Positions 1 through 9,349 of a stretch of 64,000 nucleotides of DNA are shown here, one piece after another. A program made the position numbers and the translations under genes. The notes below the pieces were generated by a model that was given only the letters and a program-made list of their open reading frames with translations, had not been told where the DNA came from and made no database searches. Origin of the DNA: CAZUDO01 sp964618895 (lineage in GTDB: Bacteria; Desulfobacterota; Binatia; DP-6); the NCBI GenBank assembly GCA_964618895.1, contig CAZUDO010000073.1, positions 1-64,000 on the forward strand, in the 5' to 3' direction. Positions within the stretch are counted from its first letter, which is position 1, and every line of letters begins with the position of its first letter.

Positions 1-168
1 CGCGTAGCGGACATCCACCAACTCCTGGACGACCCGGGCATAGTCGAGCGCGGTGCGGCGGGCGGTCACTTCGACATGCCGGTGCCCGGCCAACGGCTCG
101 AAGAGCATGAACAGATTGGCCGTGCCGTTCCGCTCGTACTCGTAGTCGACGGTGCGCGGGTGCCCCGG
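1..168 (-). mobile_element. IS630-family transposase fragment (runs off the left edge)
   Basis: Reading leftward from about position 168, the frame gives PGHPRTVDYEYERNGT, then LFMLFEPLAG and VEVTARRTALDY. This is the start of the DDE endonuclease domain of IS630-type transposases, where YEYERNGTANLFM is a well-known signature. The helix-turn-helix N-terminus is missing. The frame instead continues without a stop into a calcium/proton antiporter fragment (187-405). No terminal inverted repeat is visible at the junction, and the rest of the gene lies outside the window. It is most likely a dead or rearranged remnant. Confidence 0.8.
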
Positions 169-186
169 GGCCCCGTCCTCGCCCGC

Positions 187-405
187 CGGGCCCGCGAAGA
201 GGGCACGGTGCGTGACCAGCGAGAAGACGAGGTCCGCGGCGTAGACGGCGAGCAGGACGAAGGACATCCACACGCTGATGGCGCCGAGCGCCGGGGCGCC
301 TGCGTCGCCCGCCGCCGCGCGATAGGCTGCCGGGACGACCAGCGCGATCGCAGCGAGGGTGAGCATCGTGGCCTGCGAGCTGGCGCCGGCCGCGTTGTAG
401 TGCGA
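187..405 (-). pseudogene. Calcium/proton antiporter (CaxA-type) fragment
   Basis: The minus-strand frame downstream of a stop at about 408-406 encodes YNAAGASSQATML, LAAIALVVPAAY, then WMSFVLLAVYAADLVFSLVTH and LFAG. This resembles an internal membrane segment of CaxA-type Ca2+/H+ exchangers, where NA..G.QATML.LA.IALVVPA and the ...FSL.TH..LF motif are conserved. An in-frame TGA lies just upstream, and the sequence runs directly into IS630 transposase sequence at about 170-185. Neither the N-terminus nor the second half of the transporter is present, so this is a broken copy. Confidence 0.6.
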
Positions 406-410
406 TCACG

Positions 411-714
411 CCTCGGCAGGCGAGAGGGGTCGGCGTCTATGCGGGGACCCGCTCCATGCACTTCGGGGCCAAGCTCCACGCCTCCGCGGGTGTGGTCGGC
501 GGGGTCCAGAACAGCGCGAACGTGTCCGACACCTTCAACTGGGCCGATCCGATGATCGGGCTCCGCTGGGAGGTGCCGGTGCTCGAGTCAGCTCGGACCT
601 CATCTGGGGACTGGTGGCCGACGTGCGCTACTGGCTTTCGTGGAAGCCGTTCGCGCTCCAACCCTGGCTCGGCGCCGGCTACCGTGCGGTCGTTCGGGGG
701 AATGGGCGTCGTGT
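411..714 (+). pseudogene. Broken outer-membrane beta-barrel protein gene
   Basis: Two adjacent plus-strand frames each carry plausible barrel sequence. The first (about 411-592) reads VGVYAGTRSMHFGAKLHAS then FNWADPMIGLRWEVPVL. The second (from about 593) reads SDLIWGLVADVRYWLSWKP then LGAGYRAV. The alternating aromatic and polar residues and the GAGYR ending resemble C-terminal strands of OmpW-like barrels. The change of frame near 590 and the missing start and end indicate a deleted, frameshifted gene. The 3' part overlaps the end of the sulfatase gene antisense. Family assignment is an inference. Confidence 0.4.
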
Positions 715-2916
715 TTTAGCGGCCGGCGGAGCCGGCGCGGCAGACGGTTCGGACTCGGGCATGGGGGTGGTGGGTTGGGCGGCGGTGCGGACGCGGGTCG
801 TCAGGGCGGTCCAGGCGGGGAGGGTGCGGAGGGTGTCGAAGTCGTCGTTGTGGTCGAGGAGGTCCGGGTCGCCGAGGCCCAGGGCGAGCGCCTCGTCGAG
901 TCGTGTGAGGGCCGCCTGTGGATCGCCGTTCACGGCGCGGAGGCAGGCGAGGTTGTAGGGGGGGATCCAGGAGTCGGGGCGGACGCGGGCGGCCTCGGCG
1001 TAGTAGGTCGTGGCGGTGTGCTCGTCGCGGAGGAAGCGGGCGGTGTTGCCGGCCTGGATGAGGGCTTCGAAGTGCTGCGGGACGACGGCCAGCACGCGGC
1101 GGTAGTTCTCCAGCGCGTGCGGCCAGTCCTTGCGGTCGTAGTACAGGTCGGCCAGGCGGCGGGTCACGTGCGGGTAGGTGGGGTCGAGGGCGATCGCGCG
1201 CTCGTACCATGTGCCCGCCTGGGTGTCGTCGCCACGTGTGGCGGCGATGAAGCCCAGGTTGCTCATGGCCTCGACGTAGGTCGGGGCGACCGCGAGCGCC
1301 TCGCGGAAGCGCCGCTCGGCCTCGTCCAAGTCGCCGCGCCGGAGGGCCAGGGCGCCGAGGGCGCCGTGGACGCGGTGCTGCCGCGGCTGCTGGGCCAGCG
1401 AGCCCAGGTACTGGCGCTCGGCCTCGGCGAAGTCGCTCCGGCGGACGGCGCCGAGGGCGAGGACGTTGCGGGCGGTCACGTTCCCCGGTGACGCAACGAT
1501 CAGCTCCTCGAGCATCGGCCGGGCGCGGTCCCACTGGTCGGCCTGCGCGAGCTGGCGCGCCCGCTGCAGCTTGGCGTAGAGCGCCATGCCGTCCTTCGGG
1601 TCCATGCCGGCCATCTCGGTGCGCTGCTCGGGCGGGGCGAGGTAACCGAGCGCACGCAGCATGTCCTCGGTCTCGCGGTCCATCTGGCGGGTGAGCGCGG
1701 TGACCGCCCGCGCCTCGCTGTCGACCATGATCGCCTCCAGCTGCTCCTCCAGCGGGCGTGCCGTCGCGGTCTCGCCCGGGGAGAGGTTCGTCCGCTCGTG
1801 GGGGTCGGCACGCAAGTCGTAGAGCTCGGGGCGCGGGGCCCGGATCCACTTGTGCCCGTGGTGGCGCACCCCGAAGAGCGGCGCCATGCCGAAGCCCTCC
1901 TCGGCCAGCCGGGCCTCCGCGTACTGCGCCAGGTCGGGTGGCGGCGTGCGGCCCGCGAGGGCCGACAGCAGGTCGTGCCCCTGGGTGGCGTCGGCGCCGG
2001 GGAGCCCGAGGAGGGCGAGCACCGTCGGCACGATGTCGATGTGACGGACGGGCCCGCCGTAGGTCGTGCCCGGCGGGAACGCGCGCGGCAGTCGCCAGAC
2101 GAGCGGCACCCGGATGGTGGCGTCGTAGATGAAGATGCCGTGCGTCGGCTCGCCGTGCTCGCCGAGGCTCTCGCCGTGGTCGGCCGTGAAGACGATCAGC
2201 GTATCGTCCAGGCCCCCGGCGTCGCGGAGCCAGTCGATCAGCCGCCCCAGGGCGCGGTCCGCCTCGGCGACCTCGGCGTCGTACGGCGTCGGGGTGATCG
2301 CCACCAGGTCGATCGAGCGGGTCTCGTAGGGCTGGTGGGGGTCGAAGAAGTGGACCCACAGGAAGAACGGCTCCCGGCGCGCACTGCGGCGCCACCCGTC
2401 GAGCCACGCCAGCGCGCGCTCCGCCGTCCGCGCCGCGGGGCGGTCGCGGATCATGAACAGCTCCGGCTCGTCCTCGGCCCACAGGTCGTCGTCGTAGGCC
2501 GCGAAGCCCTGGTCCAGGCCGTAGCGCCGCGCCAGCACGGCCGCCGACACGAACGCCCCGGTGCGGTAGCCCGCCGCCTGCAGGCGCTCGGCGAGCGTGA
2601 CCGCTTCCGGCCCGAGGGCGTAGTTGCCGTTGTCACGCACGCCGTGGGCCGGCGGGTAGAGCCCGGTCATGATCGAGCAGTGCGCCGGCAGCGTGATCGG
2701 CGCGGGCGCCGTCGCGTCGGTGCAGCGCACGCCCTCGGCGGCGAGGCGGTCGACCGCGGGCGTGTGCGCGAGGCCGAAGCCGTAGCAGCCGAGCCGGTCG
2801 GCGCGCAGCGTGTCGACGGTGACAAGGAGGACGTTCGGCCGGTCGTCCCGGTGGCAGGCGGACGACAGGAGGAGCAGCACGGCCGCCAGGGCGGACGAGA
2901 CAGGTCGTGGGATCAC
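679..2916 (-). CDS. Lipoprotein-like sulfatase-fold protein with C-terminal TPR repeats
   Basis: A 745-residue exported protein. An N-terminal hydrophobic segment ends in SSACH at residues 18-22 (weak lipobox). Residues about 27-400 form an alkaline-phosphatase/sulfatase-superfamily domain with metal ligand D35 in VTVDTLRAD and a later FTADHGES metal site. The nucleophile position reads ITLPAH (T75) rather than the C/S-x-P-S-R of type I sulfatases, so formylglycine chemistry is unlikely and a hydrolase or transferase using Thr is more plausible. Residues about 440-700 are TPR repeats, followed by a Pro/Ala-rich tail. The gene stands alone and its last bases overlap the broken barrel gene antisense. 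The substrate is unknown. Confidence 0.8.
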   Translation of the reverse strand: MIPRPVSSALAAVLLLLSSACHRDDRPNVLLVTVDTLRADRLGCYGFGLAHTPAVDRLAAEGVRCTDATAPAPITLPAHCSIMTGLYPPAHGVRDNGNYALGPEAVTLAERLQAAGYRTGAFVSAAVLARRYGLDQGFAAYDDDLWAEDEPELFMIRDRPAARTAERALAWLDGWRRSARREPFFLWVHFFDPHQPYETRSIDLVAITPTPYDAEVAEADRALGRLIDWLRDAGGLDDTLIVFTADHGESLGEHGEPTHGIFIYDATIRVPLVWRLPRAFPPGTTYGGPVRHIDIVPTVLALLGLPGADATQGHDLLSALAGRTPPPDLAQYAEARLAEEGFGMAPLFGVRHHGHKWIRAPRPELYDLRADPHERTNLSPGETATARPLEEQLEAIMVDSEARAVTALTRQMDRETEDMLRALGYLAPPEQRTEMAGMDPKDGMALYAKLQRARQLAQADQWDRARPMLEELIVASPGNVTARNVLALGAVRRSDFAEAERQYLGSLAQQPRQHRVHGALGALALRRGDLDEAERRFREALAVAPTYVEAMSNLGFIAATRGDDTQAGTWYERAIALDPTYPHVTRRLADLYYDRKDWPHALENYRRVLAVVPQHFEALIQAGNTARFLRDEHTATTYYAEAARVRPDSWIPPYNLACLRAVNGDPQAALTRLDEALALGLGDPDLLDHNDDFDTLRTLPAWTALTTRVRTAAQPTTPMPESEPSAAPAPPAAKTRRPFPRTTAR

Positions 2917-3000
2917 GCGGGAATACTACCTGGGACCCGCGCACATCGCAGCGGGCGGAAACCATTGCGGGAGTGACGTCTCTGGGGCATAAGGCCCTCC

Positions 3001-4404
3001 ATGCGATACCCGTCGATGCGTCCTGCCGTCGCCCTTGCCTCCGTCCTCGCCCTCGCCTCGGTGGCGAGCGCGTTGCCCGTCGAGCTGAAGGACGGCAACG
3101 GCACGCGCTACAACGTCAACACGCAGGTCGACCCGCTGATCACCTTGTCGAACGCCTCGGGCGCGCTCACCAACGCCACCTACACCAAGGCGGTGACGGT
3201 GACGGAGTACTACGCCTTCATCACCTTCTTCGGCGGCATCAGCACCTTCTCCACCCATTTTCAGGTCAACGTCCCGCTCACCCCCGCCTTCCTCGGGTTC
3301 AACGGGCTCCTCGTCTCCGCTGTGAACGGCCAGTCGCTGGGGAGCCCGCTCGTCTTCAATCCGGGCGCGCCGCTCGCCGGCGGGGACTGCCCGACCTCGA
3401 ACGGCACCAACCAACAACTCATCTTCCCGACGCAGGCGTTCCCCAACGTCAACCTGATGCTCACCCGCAAGGTGTACGTGTCGCACAGCAAGGACTGGGC
3501 GCGCTGGCTCAACATCGTCACCAACACCGGCTCCGCGCCGACGCAGGTGGGGATCACGCTCCGGGGGCTCATCGCTTCGGGGTCGCAGACGAGGATCATC
3601 GCCACCTCCAACGGGGGCGTTCTCAACAACGCGTCGCAGTGGTTCACCACCGCGCAGAGCGTGCCGCAGGGCACGCAGTCCTTCGAGCCCCGCATCGGCT
3701 ACGTCGTGCAGGGGCCGGGGGCGCCCACGCCGGCCTCGTCCGTCGGCATCAACAGCGTCGGGCAGGCCGCCTTCACCTACACGCCCACCATCCCGGCCGG
3801 CGGCTCGGTCATCGTCATGACCTTCGTCACCGTCCAGGGCAAGAGCAGCCAAGCCGAGAACACGTGCGAGGGCCTGGTCACCATTCCGCTCCCGTCCGCC
3901 GCGCTCAACTGCGTGAGCGAGCAGGAACTCGCCCAGGTGATCAACTTCGCCCCCATCACGCCGCCCACCCTGAAGAACGCCACCGTCAAGCTCAAGTTCA
4001 GCAAGACGGGCCAGGACACCGTGCAGTGGAAGGGCAAGATCACCATCGGCGCCGGCATCGCGCTGCAGGGCCTGCCCGTCACGGTCGACTTCGGCGGCGT
4101 GACGCAGCGCTTGCTGCTGAGCAAGAAGGGCTCGGCCAACAACGGCGGCGGCAACAAGTTCAACCTGGACGCCAGCCTGAAGAACGGCGTCACCAAGGCG
4201 GGGACGTACAACTTCTCGTTCAACCTGAAGGGCGACCTGCAGACGGCGCTGGCGGAGTACGGGCTCACCAACGCCAGCGTCAGCGACGTGCCGGTCACCA
4301 TCCCGGTCACCCTGACGGCGGGCAGTGGGGCCGGCTTCGGGGTCAACCAGGCGTTCACCTACAACGCCACGCAGGGCAAGTCCGGCACCGCGAAGACCAA
4401 CTGA
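3001..4404 (+). CDS. Secreted protein of unknown function
   Basis: This 467-residue protein starts with a clear Sec signal peptide (ALASVLALASVASA, cleavage near residue 24). The mature part is Asn/Thr/Ser-rich and strand-like, resembling a DUF11/choice-of-anchor type exported protein, with few charged residues and no recognisable catalytic motif. Near the C-terminus, NATVKLKFSKTGQDTVQWKG resembles a repeat used in secreted proteins of environmental deltaproteobacteria. It is transcribed away from the sulfatase gene, with 84 bases between the two starts. The function is not recognised. Confidence 0.6.
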   Translation: MRYPSMRPAVALASVLALASVASALPVELKDGNGTRYNVNTQVDPLITLSNASGALTNATYTKAVTVTEYYAFITFFGGISTFSTHFQVNVPLTPAFLGFNGLLVSAVNGQSLGSPLVFNPGAPLAGGDCPTSNGTNQQLIFPTQAFPNVNLMLTRKVYVSHSKDWARWLNIVTNTGSAPTQVGITLRGLIASGSQTRIIATSNGGVLNNASQWFTTAQSVPQGTQSFEPRIGYVVQGPGAPTPASSVGINSVGQAAFTYTPTIPAGGSVIVMTFVTVQGKSSQAENTCEGLVTIPLPSAALNCVSEQELAQVINFAPITPPTLKNATVKLKFSKTGQDTVQWKGKITIGAGIALQGLPVTVDFGGVTQRLLLSKKGSANNGGGNKFNLDASLKNGVTKAGTYNFSFNLKGDLQTALAEYGLTNASVSDVPVTIPVTLTAGSGAGFGVNQAFTYNATQGKSGTAKTN

Positions 4405-4452
4405 CGTGGTGGTCGGCGTGGTGACGACGTCGAGGATCGGGATCCCTGCAAA

Positions 4453-5115
4453 GTGGCTCGAAAACACGGTTTAGGGTGGCGGGTGCACAGCCAGCCTCTG
4501 TCCGATCCCTCGCTCGTCGCCTGTCCGCACTGCGACCTGCTGCAGCGGCTGCCGGACCTGGCGCCGGGCGCGTCGGCGCGCTGCCCGCGCTGCGATAAGG
4601 AGCTGTGGCGTCGCCGGGAGGAGTCGCTCGACCGGACGCTCGCCCTGGCGCTCGCGGCCACGGTGCTCTACGTGGTGGCGAACGCCGTCCCCATGCTCGG
4701 CCTCACGGCCGTCGGGCACCAGGCCTTCACCACCGTCCTCGGGGGCGCCCAGCAGCTCTGGCGCGACGGGCGGGAGACCGTCGCGGTGCTGGTGCTCTTC
4801 ACGGCGGTCGTCGCGCCGGCGCTCCAGATCGCCTTCATGCTGGCGGTCGTGCTCGGCGCCCGGCGCGCCCGTGCGCCGCGATGGGTCGGCGTGCTGCTCC
4901 GCCATCACCCGACCACCTGCACCTGGAGCATGATCGAGGTCATGATGCTCGGCGTGCTGGTCGCGCTCATCAAGATCGCGGACTACGCGACGGTGATCCC
5001 GGGGCTGGCGCTGTTCGTGCTGGGCGCCCTCGTCTTCCTGCTCGCCGCCATGCAGGCGAGCTTCGACCCGCGCGAGGTCTGGGCCCGGGTGGTGTGGGTC
5101 GAGGCGAAGGCGTGA
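4453..5115 (+). CDS. pqiA: Paraquat-inducible protein A, first half-protein
   Basis: A 220-residue inner-membrane protein with a GTG start. Residues 24-47 form a zinc-ribbon-like CPHC...CPRC pair. Four predicted transmembrane helices follow (about 58-80, 100-125, 150-172 and 178-200), with the family ending SFDPREVWAR. In E. coli, PqiA is one longer protein with two such modules; here each module is a separate gene. It is the first gene of a coupled set followed by the second PqiA module, PqiB and PqiC. PqiABC-type systems are proposed to move lipids between inner and outer membrane. Confidence 0.85.
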   Translation: MARKHGLGWRVHSQPLSDPSLVACPHCDLLQRLPDLAPGASARCPRCDKELWRRREESLDRTLALALAATVLYVVANAVPMLGLTAVGHQAFTTVLGGAQQLWRDGRETVAVLVLFTAVVAPALQIAFMLAVVLGARRARAPRWVGVLLRHHPTTCTWSMIEVMMLGVLVALIKIADYATVIPGLALFVLGALVFLLAAMQASFDPREVWARVVWVEAKA

Positions 5116-5756
5116 GCGCGACCGTCGCGCTCACGGCGATGCGGCAGGGCCTGCACAGCTGCGAGGCGTGCGGCCTGCTGTCGCGGCCCGCGCGCGGCGC
5201 GGACGAGGGCTCCTGCCCGCGCTGCGGCGAGGAGCTCGTCTTCCGCAAGGCGGCGAGCGTGCAGCGCACCTGGGCCCTTCTCGTCGCCGCGGCGATCTGC
5301 TACGTGCCCGCCAACCTCCTCCCGGTGCTGACGACGACCACGGCCGCGGGCTCGGACTCCGACACCATCCTGCAGGGCGTGGTCCTCCTCTGGTCGCCCA
5401 CCGGGTGGCCGCTCTCCCTGATCGTGCTGATCGCGAGCATCATGATCCCGAGCGCCAAGATCATGGCGCTCGGGTACCTGCTCGTCACCGTGCAGCGCGG
5501 CTCGGTCCAGAACAACACGCAGCGCGTCCGGCTCTACCGGATGGTCGAGTTCATCGGCCGGTGGTCGATGGTGGACGTCTTCGTCGACACCTTCACGGCC
5601 GCGCTGGTGCAGCTCCAGCCGCTCATGTCGGTCGAGCCCGCGCTCGGCCTGTTCTTCTTCGCCGCGGTGGTGGTGCTGACCATGCTGGCGGTCGAATCGT
5701 TCGATCCCCGCCTGATCTGGGATGCCGCCAGCGCGCGAGAGGTCCGCCATGCCTGA
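5112..5756 (+). CDS. pqiA: Paraquat-inducible protein A, second half-protein
   Basis: A 214-residue protein starting at a GTG that overlaps the stop of the previous gene (GTGA), so translation is coupled. It carries its own zinc-ribbon Cys pairs (C17/C20 and C35/C38), followed by four hydrophobic helices and the PqiA ending ESFDPRLIWD. It corresponds to the C-terminal module of full-length PqiA. PqiA is the inner-membrane partner of the Mce protein PqiB, and the downstream overlap with pqiB fits that role. Confidence 0.85.
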   Translation: MSATVALTAMRQGLHSCEACGLLSRPARGADEGSCPRCGEELVFRKAASVQRTWALLVAAAICYVPANLLPVLTTTTAAGSDSDTILQGVVLLWSPTGWPLSLIVLIASIMIPSAKIMALGYLLVTVQRGSVQNNTQRVRLYRMVEFIGRWSMVDVFVDTFTAALVQLQPLMSVEPALGLFFFAAVVVLTMLAVESFDPRLIWDAASAREVRHA

Positions 5757-7308
5757 CCCGTTGCCTCCCGTCCCCGCCTCCACCACCGTCCGGAAGAAGC
5801 AGACCCGGCTCTCCCTCGTGTGGGTGGTGCCGATCGTGGCTGCGCTGGTCGGGGTCTGGGTCGCGGTCACGCGTGTCCTCGCCCAGGGGCCGAAGATCAC
5901 CATCGTCTTCGAGTCGGCCGAGGGGCTCGAGGCCGGGAAGACCAAGATCCACTACAACGGCGTCACCGTGGGCACCCTCACGACGATCCAGCTCTCGGAC
6001 GACCACGAGCGCGTGATCGCCACCGCGGAGATGGTCCCGAAGACCGAAGATTTCCTCGTGGAGGACACCACCTTCTGGGTCGTGCGACCTCGCATCTCGG
6101 GCGCCAACGTGTCGGGTCTGGGGACCCTCATCTCCGGGGCGTACATCGGGATGGAGATCGGGCGGTCGAAGGCGTCGAAGCGCGACTTCGTGGCGCTCAC
6201 GGCGCCGCCGGTGGTGGGGGCCGACGTGGCGGGTCGCTTCTTCGTGCTGAAGACTCCCACCCTGGGGTCGCTCGACTACGGCACGCCGCTCTACTTCCGC
6301 CGCCTGCAGGTGGGTGAGGTCACGTCGTACGCCCTCGACGCGGACGGCCAGGCGCTCACCGTGAAGGCGTTCGTGCAGGCGCCCTACGACCAGTACGTTA
6401 CCCCCAACACGCGCTTCTGGCACGCGAGCGGGATCGATCTGTCCCTGTCCGCGAGCGGGCTCAGCGTGCAGACCCAGTCGCTCCTGTCCATCCTGGTGGG
6501 CGGTCTCGCGTTCGAGACGCCCGCGGCCGGTCCGGTCCTGCCGGCCGCCGAGGCGGAGACGGTCTTTCCGCTGTACGCCGACCGCGCCGACGCCTTCAAG
6601 GCGCCCGTGCGCGATCCGCAGACCTTTCTCGTCGTCTTCAGGCAATCGGTGCGCGGTCTCGCGGCCGGCGCGCCGGTGGAGTTCCGGGGGATATCGGTCG
6701 GCGAGGTGGTCGAGGTCAGCGCACAGGTCGACGCCAAGACCTTCGACTTCTCCGTGCCGGTGACCATCCGTCTGGACGCGGTCAGGCTGGGGGTCAAGAT
6801 CGTCGACCAGACGCCCGGGACCGATGTCGCGACCATGCGCCGCGAGCTGCTCGACAACTTCGTCGCCCACGGGGTGCGGGCACAGCTCCAGACGGGGAGC
6901 TTGCTCACCGGCGCGCTGTTCGTGGCGCTCGACTTCTTTCCCGACGCCGCGCCGGCGACGCTGGACTGGTCGCGGCAGCCGGTCGAGCTGCCGACGATCC
7001 CGGGGCAATTCGAGGCGATCGAGGCGAGCGTCGCCAGCATCCTGAAGAAGATCAACGAGATGCCGATCAAAGAGATCGGCGACGATGTCCAGAAGGCGCT
7101 GGTCGGGCTCGACCGCACGCTGGCCAGCGCGCGCAGCACGCTCGACAACGCCGACCGGCTCATCGAGCCGAACTCCGTGCTGGCCGCGGAGCTGGGCAAT
7201 ACGCTCCAGGAAATGAACCGGGCGATGCGCGCGCTGCGCGTGCTCGCCGACTATCTCGAGCGCCATCCCGAGGCGCTCCTGCGTGGCAAGACCGGGGAGG
7301 CGCAATGA
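5749..7308 (+). CDS. pqiB: Intermembrane transport protein PqiB (MCE-domain protein)
   Basis: A 519-residue protein with a short cytoplasmic start, one transmembrane helix (about residues 24-44) and three consecutive MCE/MlaD-like domains (the first begins KITIVFESAEGLEAGKTKI, the others near residues 155 and 280), then a helical C-terminus. In E. coli, PqiB forms hexameric rings stacked into a tube across the periplasm. I chose ATG 5749 over an upstream ATG at 5722 because it gives the family-typical N-terminus MPDPLPPVP and an 8-base overlap with the preceding gene. It ends in an ATGA overlap with pqiC. Confidence 0.9.
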   Translation: MPDPLPPVPASTTVRKKQTRLSLVWVVPIVAALVGVWVAVTRVLAQGPKITIVFESAEGLEAGKTKIHYNGVTVGTLTTIQLSDDHERVIATAEMVPKTEDFLVEDTTFWVVRPRISGANVSGLGTLISGAYIGMEIGRSKASKRDFVALTAPPVVGADVAGRFFVLKTPTLGSLDYGTPLYFRRLQVGEVTSYALDADGQALTVKAFVQAPYDQYVTPNTRFWHASGIDLSLSASGLSVQTQSLLSILVGGLAFETPAAGPVLPAAEAETVFPLYADRADAFKAPVRDPQTFLVVFRQSVRGLAAGAPVEFRGISVGEVVEVSAQVDAKTFDFSVPVTIRLDAVRLGVKIVDQTPGTDVATMRRELLDNFVAHGVRAQLQTGSLLTGALFVALDFFPDAAPATLDWSRQPVELPTIPGQFEAIEASVASILKKINEMPIKEIGDDVQKALVGLDRTLASARSTLDNADRLIEPNSVLAAELGNTLQEMNRAMRALRVLADYLERHPEALLRGKTGEAQ

Positions 7309-7907
7309 GCATGCCGGACCGGATCGTCGTACACCTCCTGTCGATGGCAGCGGTCGCGTTCGCGGCGACGGGCTGCGGGACGACCAAGCCGGCGCGATTC
7401 TACACCCTCGACTCCACGGCGACGGCCGCCGGCGCGCCGGCGGCGCAGATCGCCGTCGTGGTCGGACCGGTGTCCATCCCCGCCGCGGTCGACCGGCCGC
7501 AGTTCGTCGTCCAGGTGGCGCCGAACCGCGTCGAGCTCGACGAGTTCAACCGCTGGGCGGCGCCGCTCGGCGACGGCATCGCGCGTGCCGTCGCGGACGA
7601 CCTGGCCGCGCTGCTCGGGACGCCGCGGGTGGCCACGGCGGCGCTCGCCAACTTCGACGCCACCTATCGGGTGACGATCGACGTGCAGCGCTTCGTGTCG
7701 ACCCCGGGCGAGGCGGCGGTCGTCGAGGCGGTCTGGACCGTGCGCAGGACGGCGGGCGGCGCGCCACGCTCAGGCCGCACGAACGCGCGCGAGGCCGTCC
7801 GGGAGAGCGGCTTCGACGCGCTGGCGGCCGCGCACAGCCGCGCGCTCGCGACGGTGAGCGGCGACATCGCTGCGGCGATCCGGGCGGACGCCGGCACCGC
7901 CCGCTGA
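7305..7907 (+). CDS. pqiC: PqiC/YmbA-type outer-membrane lipoprotein
   Basis: A 200-residue protein with a signal peptide and lipobox ending AATGC (C24), then GTTKPARFYTLDS, typical of the PqiC/ABC-transport auxiliary lipoprotein family. The body carries the family pattern VGPVSIPAAVDRPQFVVQV and LDEFNRWAAPLGDGI. It is thought to anchor the PqiB tunnel at the outer membrane. Its start codon overlaps the pqiB stop (ATGA), completing a four-gene coupled pqi operon. Confidence 0.85.
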   Translation: MSMPDRIVVHLLSMAAVAFAATGCGTTKPARFYTLDSTATAAGAPAAQIAVVVGPVSIPAAVDRPQFVVQVAPNRVELDEFNRWAAPLGDGIARAVADDLAALLGTPRVATAALANFDATYRVTIDVQRFVSTPGEAAVVEAVWTVRRTAGGAPRSGRTNAREAVRESGFDALAAAHSRALATVSGDIAAAIRADAGTAR

Positions 7908-7955
7908 CGCGTCTGGGAATGGTCTCCCCGGGAGGGTCGGGCGCGGGATGCGCCG

Positions 7956-9338
7956 CTACCGCTCGCGCGGATGCCGCCCCAGCACGACGCCGTCCAGCAC
8001 CACGTGCACGATCCGCGCCGTGTGCGTCACGTCCGCCGTCGGGTCACCGTCCACCAGCACCAGATCCGCCCGCTTCCCGACCGCAATCTCGCCAAAGTCC
8101 GCCTCCGGCCCGGCCAGGAAGCGCGCGTTCTCGCTGGTGGCAGCGCGCAGCGCCTCCCCCGGCGTCAGGCCGGCCTCGACCAGCGTCGCCAGCTCGACGT
8201 GCAGCGCCGCGCCCGGGAAATTGCCCCACCCTGCCGAATCGCTGCCCGCCAGGATGGTCACGCCGGCCGCGCGCAGCCGGGCGACGTTCCGCCGGCGGGC
8301 CATGTGCGCCGCGCCGACCGCGTCGACGAACGGCCCATACCGCGCGCGGGCATCCGCCGGCACAGCCCCCAGCGCCTTCAGTACGTCCGGGCTGCCGATC
8401 TCGCGTTCGAGCGGCAGGAAGTCCGTGCGGTCGGTGAGCGACGCCTCCACTGCGTCGAACACGGCGATCGTCGGCGCCACCGGCACCTTGGCCGCCGCCA
8501 GCGCGGTCACCGCCTGGTCCGAGATGTCCTCCAGGTAGACCCCGTGCACCAGCGCGTCGACACCCGCGTGCACCGCGTCCACCACGTCCGCCGAGCGCCC
8601 GATGTGTGCGACCGAGCGCACGCCGCGCGCATGACCGGCGGCCACCGCGGCCGCCAGCACGTCGGGGGCAACGCGTGGCGCGTCGAGCGGGAGGCGGTCG
8701 ACGATCATCTTGAGCACGTCGGGACGGTCTGGCACCAGCGCCTCGACGGCGGCGCGTGCCTCCTCCGCCGTGGCCATCTCGCGCGTGAGGCGGGGGATGA
8801 CCCACCAGCGGATCCACGCCGGCATCGCCGCGCGCATGAAGCCGATCGGATGCCCGTCCGGACACGTGAACGTGGGCCCGGCGGCGTAGAGGTGCGGCCC
8901 GAGCGTGCTGCCGGCGTGCACCGCCTCGCGGGTGGCGAAGATGCGCGGGCTGAGCGCGCCGGTGTCGAGGACGGTGGTCACGCCGGCGAACAGATACGCC
9001 TGCAGGGTGGCGTCGTCGTCGGGCAGCTCGGTGTGCCAGGGCGGCGCCGGCGTTCCCTGAATGTGAGCGTGCACGTCGACCAGCCCGGGCAGCAGCGTGC
9101 CGCCGCCGCCGTGGATCTCGAGGCCGGTCGGCGGCGCGGCGCCCGCCGGCAGGATGGCCGCGATCCAGCCGGCCTGCACCAGTACGTCGCGGGGCCCGTC
9201 GAGGAGCGCCGCGCGCGGCGCATCGAAGACGCGTACGTTGCGAAGGACGAGCGTGCGCGGGGCATCGGCCGGCCGCGTGACCAGCGCCGGCCGCCCGCAG
9301 GCGGCGACCAGGAGCGCAGCGACCGCGACCCGCCGCAT
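7956..9338 (-). CDS. Exported amidohydrolase (imidazolonepropionase/prolidase-like)
   Basis: A 460-residue metal-dependent hydrolase of the amidohydrolase superfamily. A signal/lipobox region (LLVAACG, C14) precedes the domain. Metal-binding motif VHAHI follows GLVD (about residue 93), and later motifs include a candidate metal-bridging lysine in VLKMIVD, VAHIG and HG near the barrel end, plus the catalytic Asp region LAGSDSA. The C-terminus GKRADLVLVDGDPT is the family beta-sandwich return. The start at 9338 gives the signal peptide; the same frame is open far upstream but only as antisense noise. The substrate is unknown. Confidence 0.85.
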   Translation of the reverse strand: MRRVAVAALLVAACGRPALVTRPADAPRTLVLRNVRVFDAPRAALLDGPRDVLVQAGWIAAILPAGAAPPTGLEIHGGGGTLLPGLVDVHAHIQGTPAPPWHTELPDDDATLQAYLFAGVTTVLDTGALSPRIFATREAVHAGSTLGPHLYAAGPTFTCPDGHPIGFMRAAMPAWIRWWVIPRLTREMATAEEARAAVEALVPDRPDVLKMIVDRLPLDAPRVAPDVLAAAVAAGHARGVRSVAHIGRSADVVDAVHAGVDALVHGVYLEDISDQAVTALAAAKVPVAPTIAVFDAVEASLTDRTDFLPLEREIGSPDVLKALGAVPADARARYGPFVDAVGAAHMARRRNVARLRAAGVTILAGSDSAGWGNFPGAALHVELATLVEAGLTPGEALRAATSENARFLAGPEADFGEIAVGKRADLVLVDGDPTADVTHTARIVHVVLDGVVLGRHPRER

Positions 9339-9349
9339 CGGGCCGGCGC

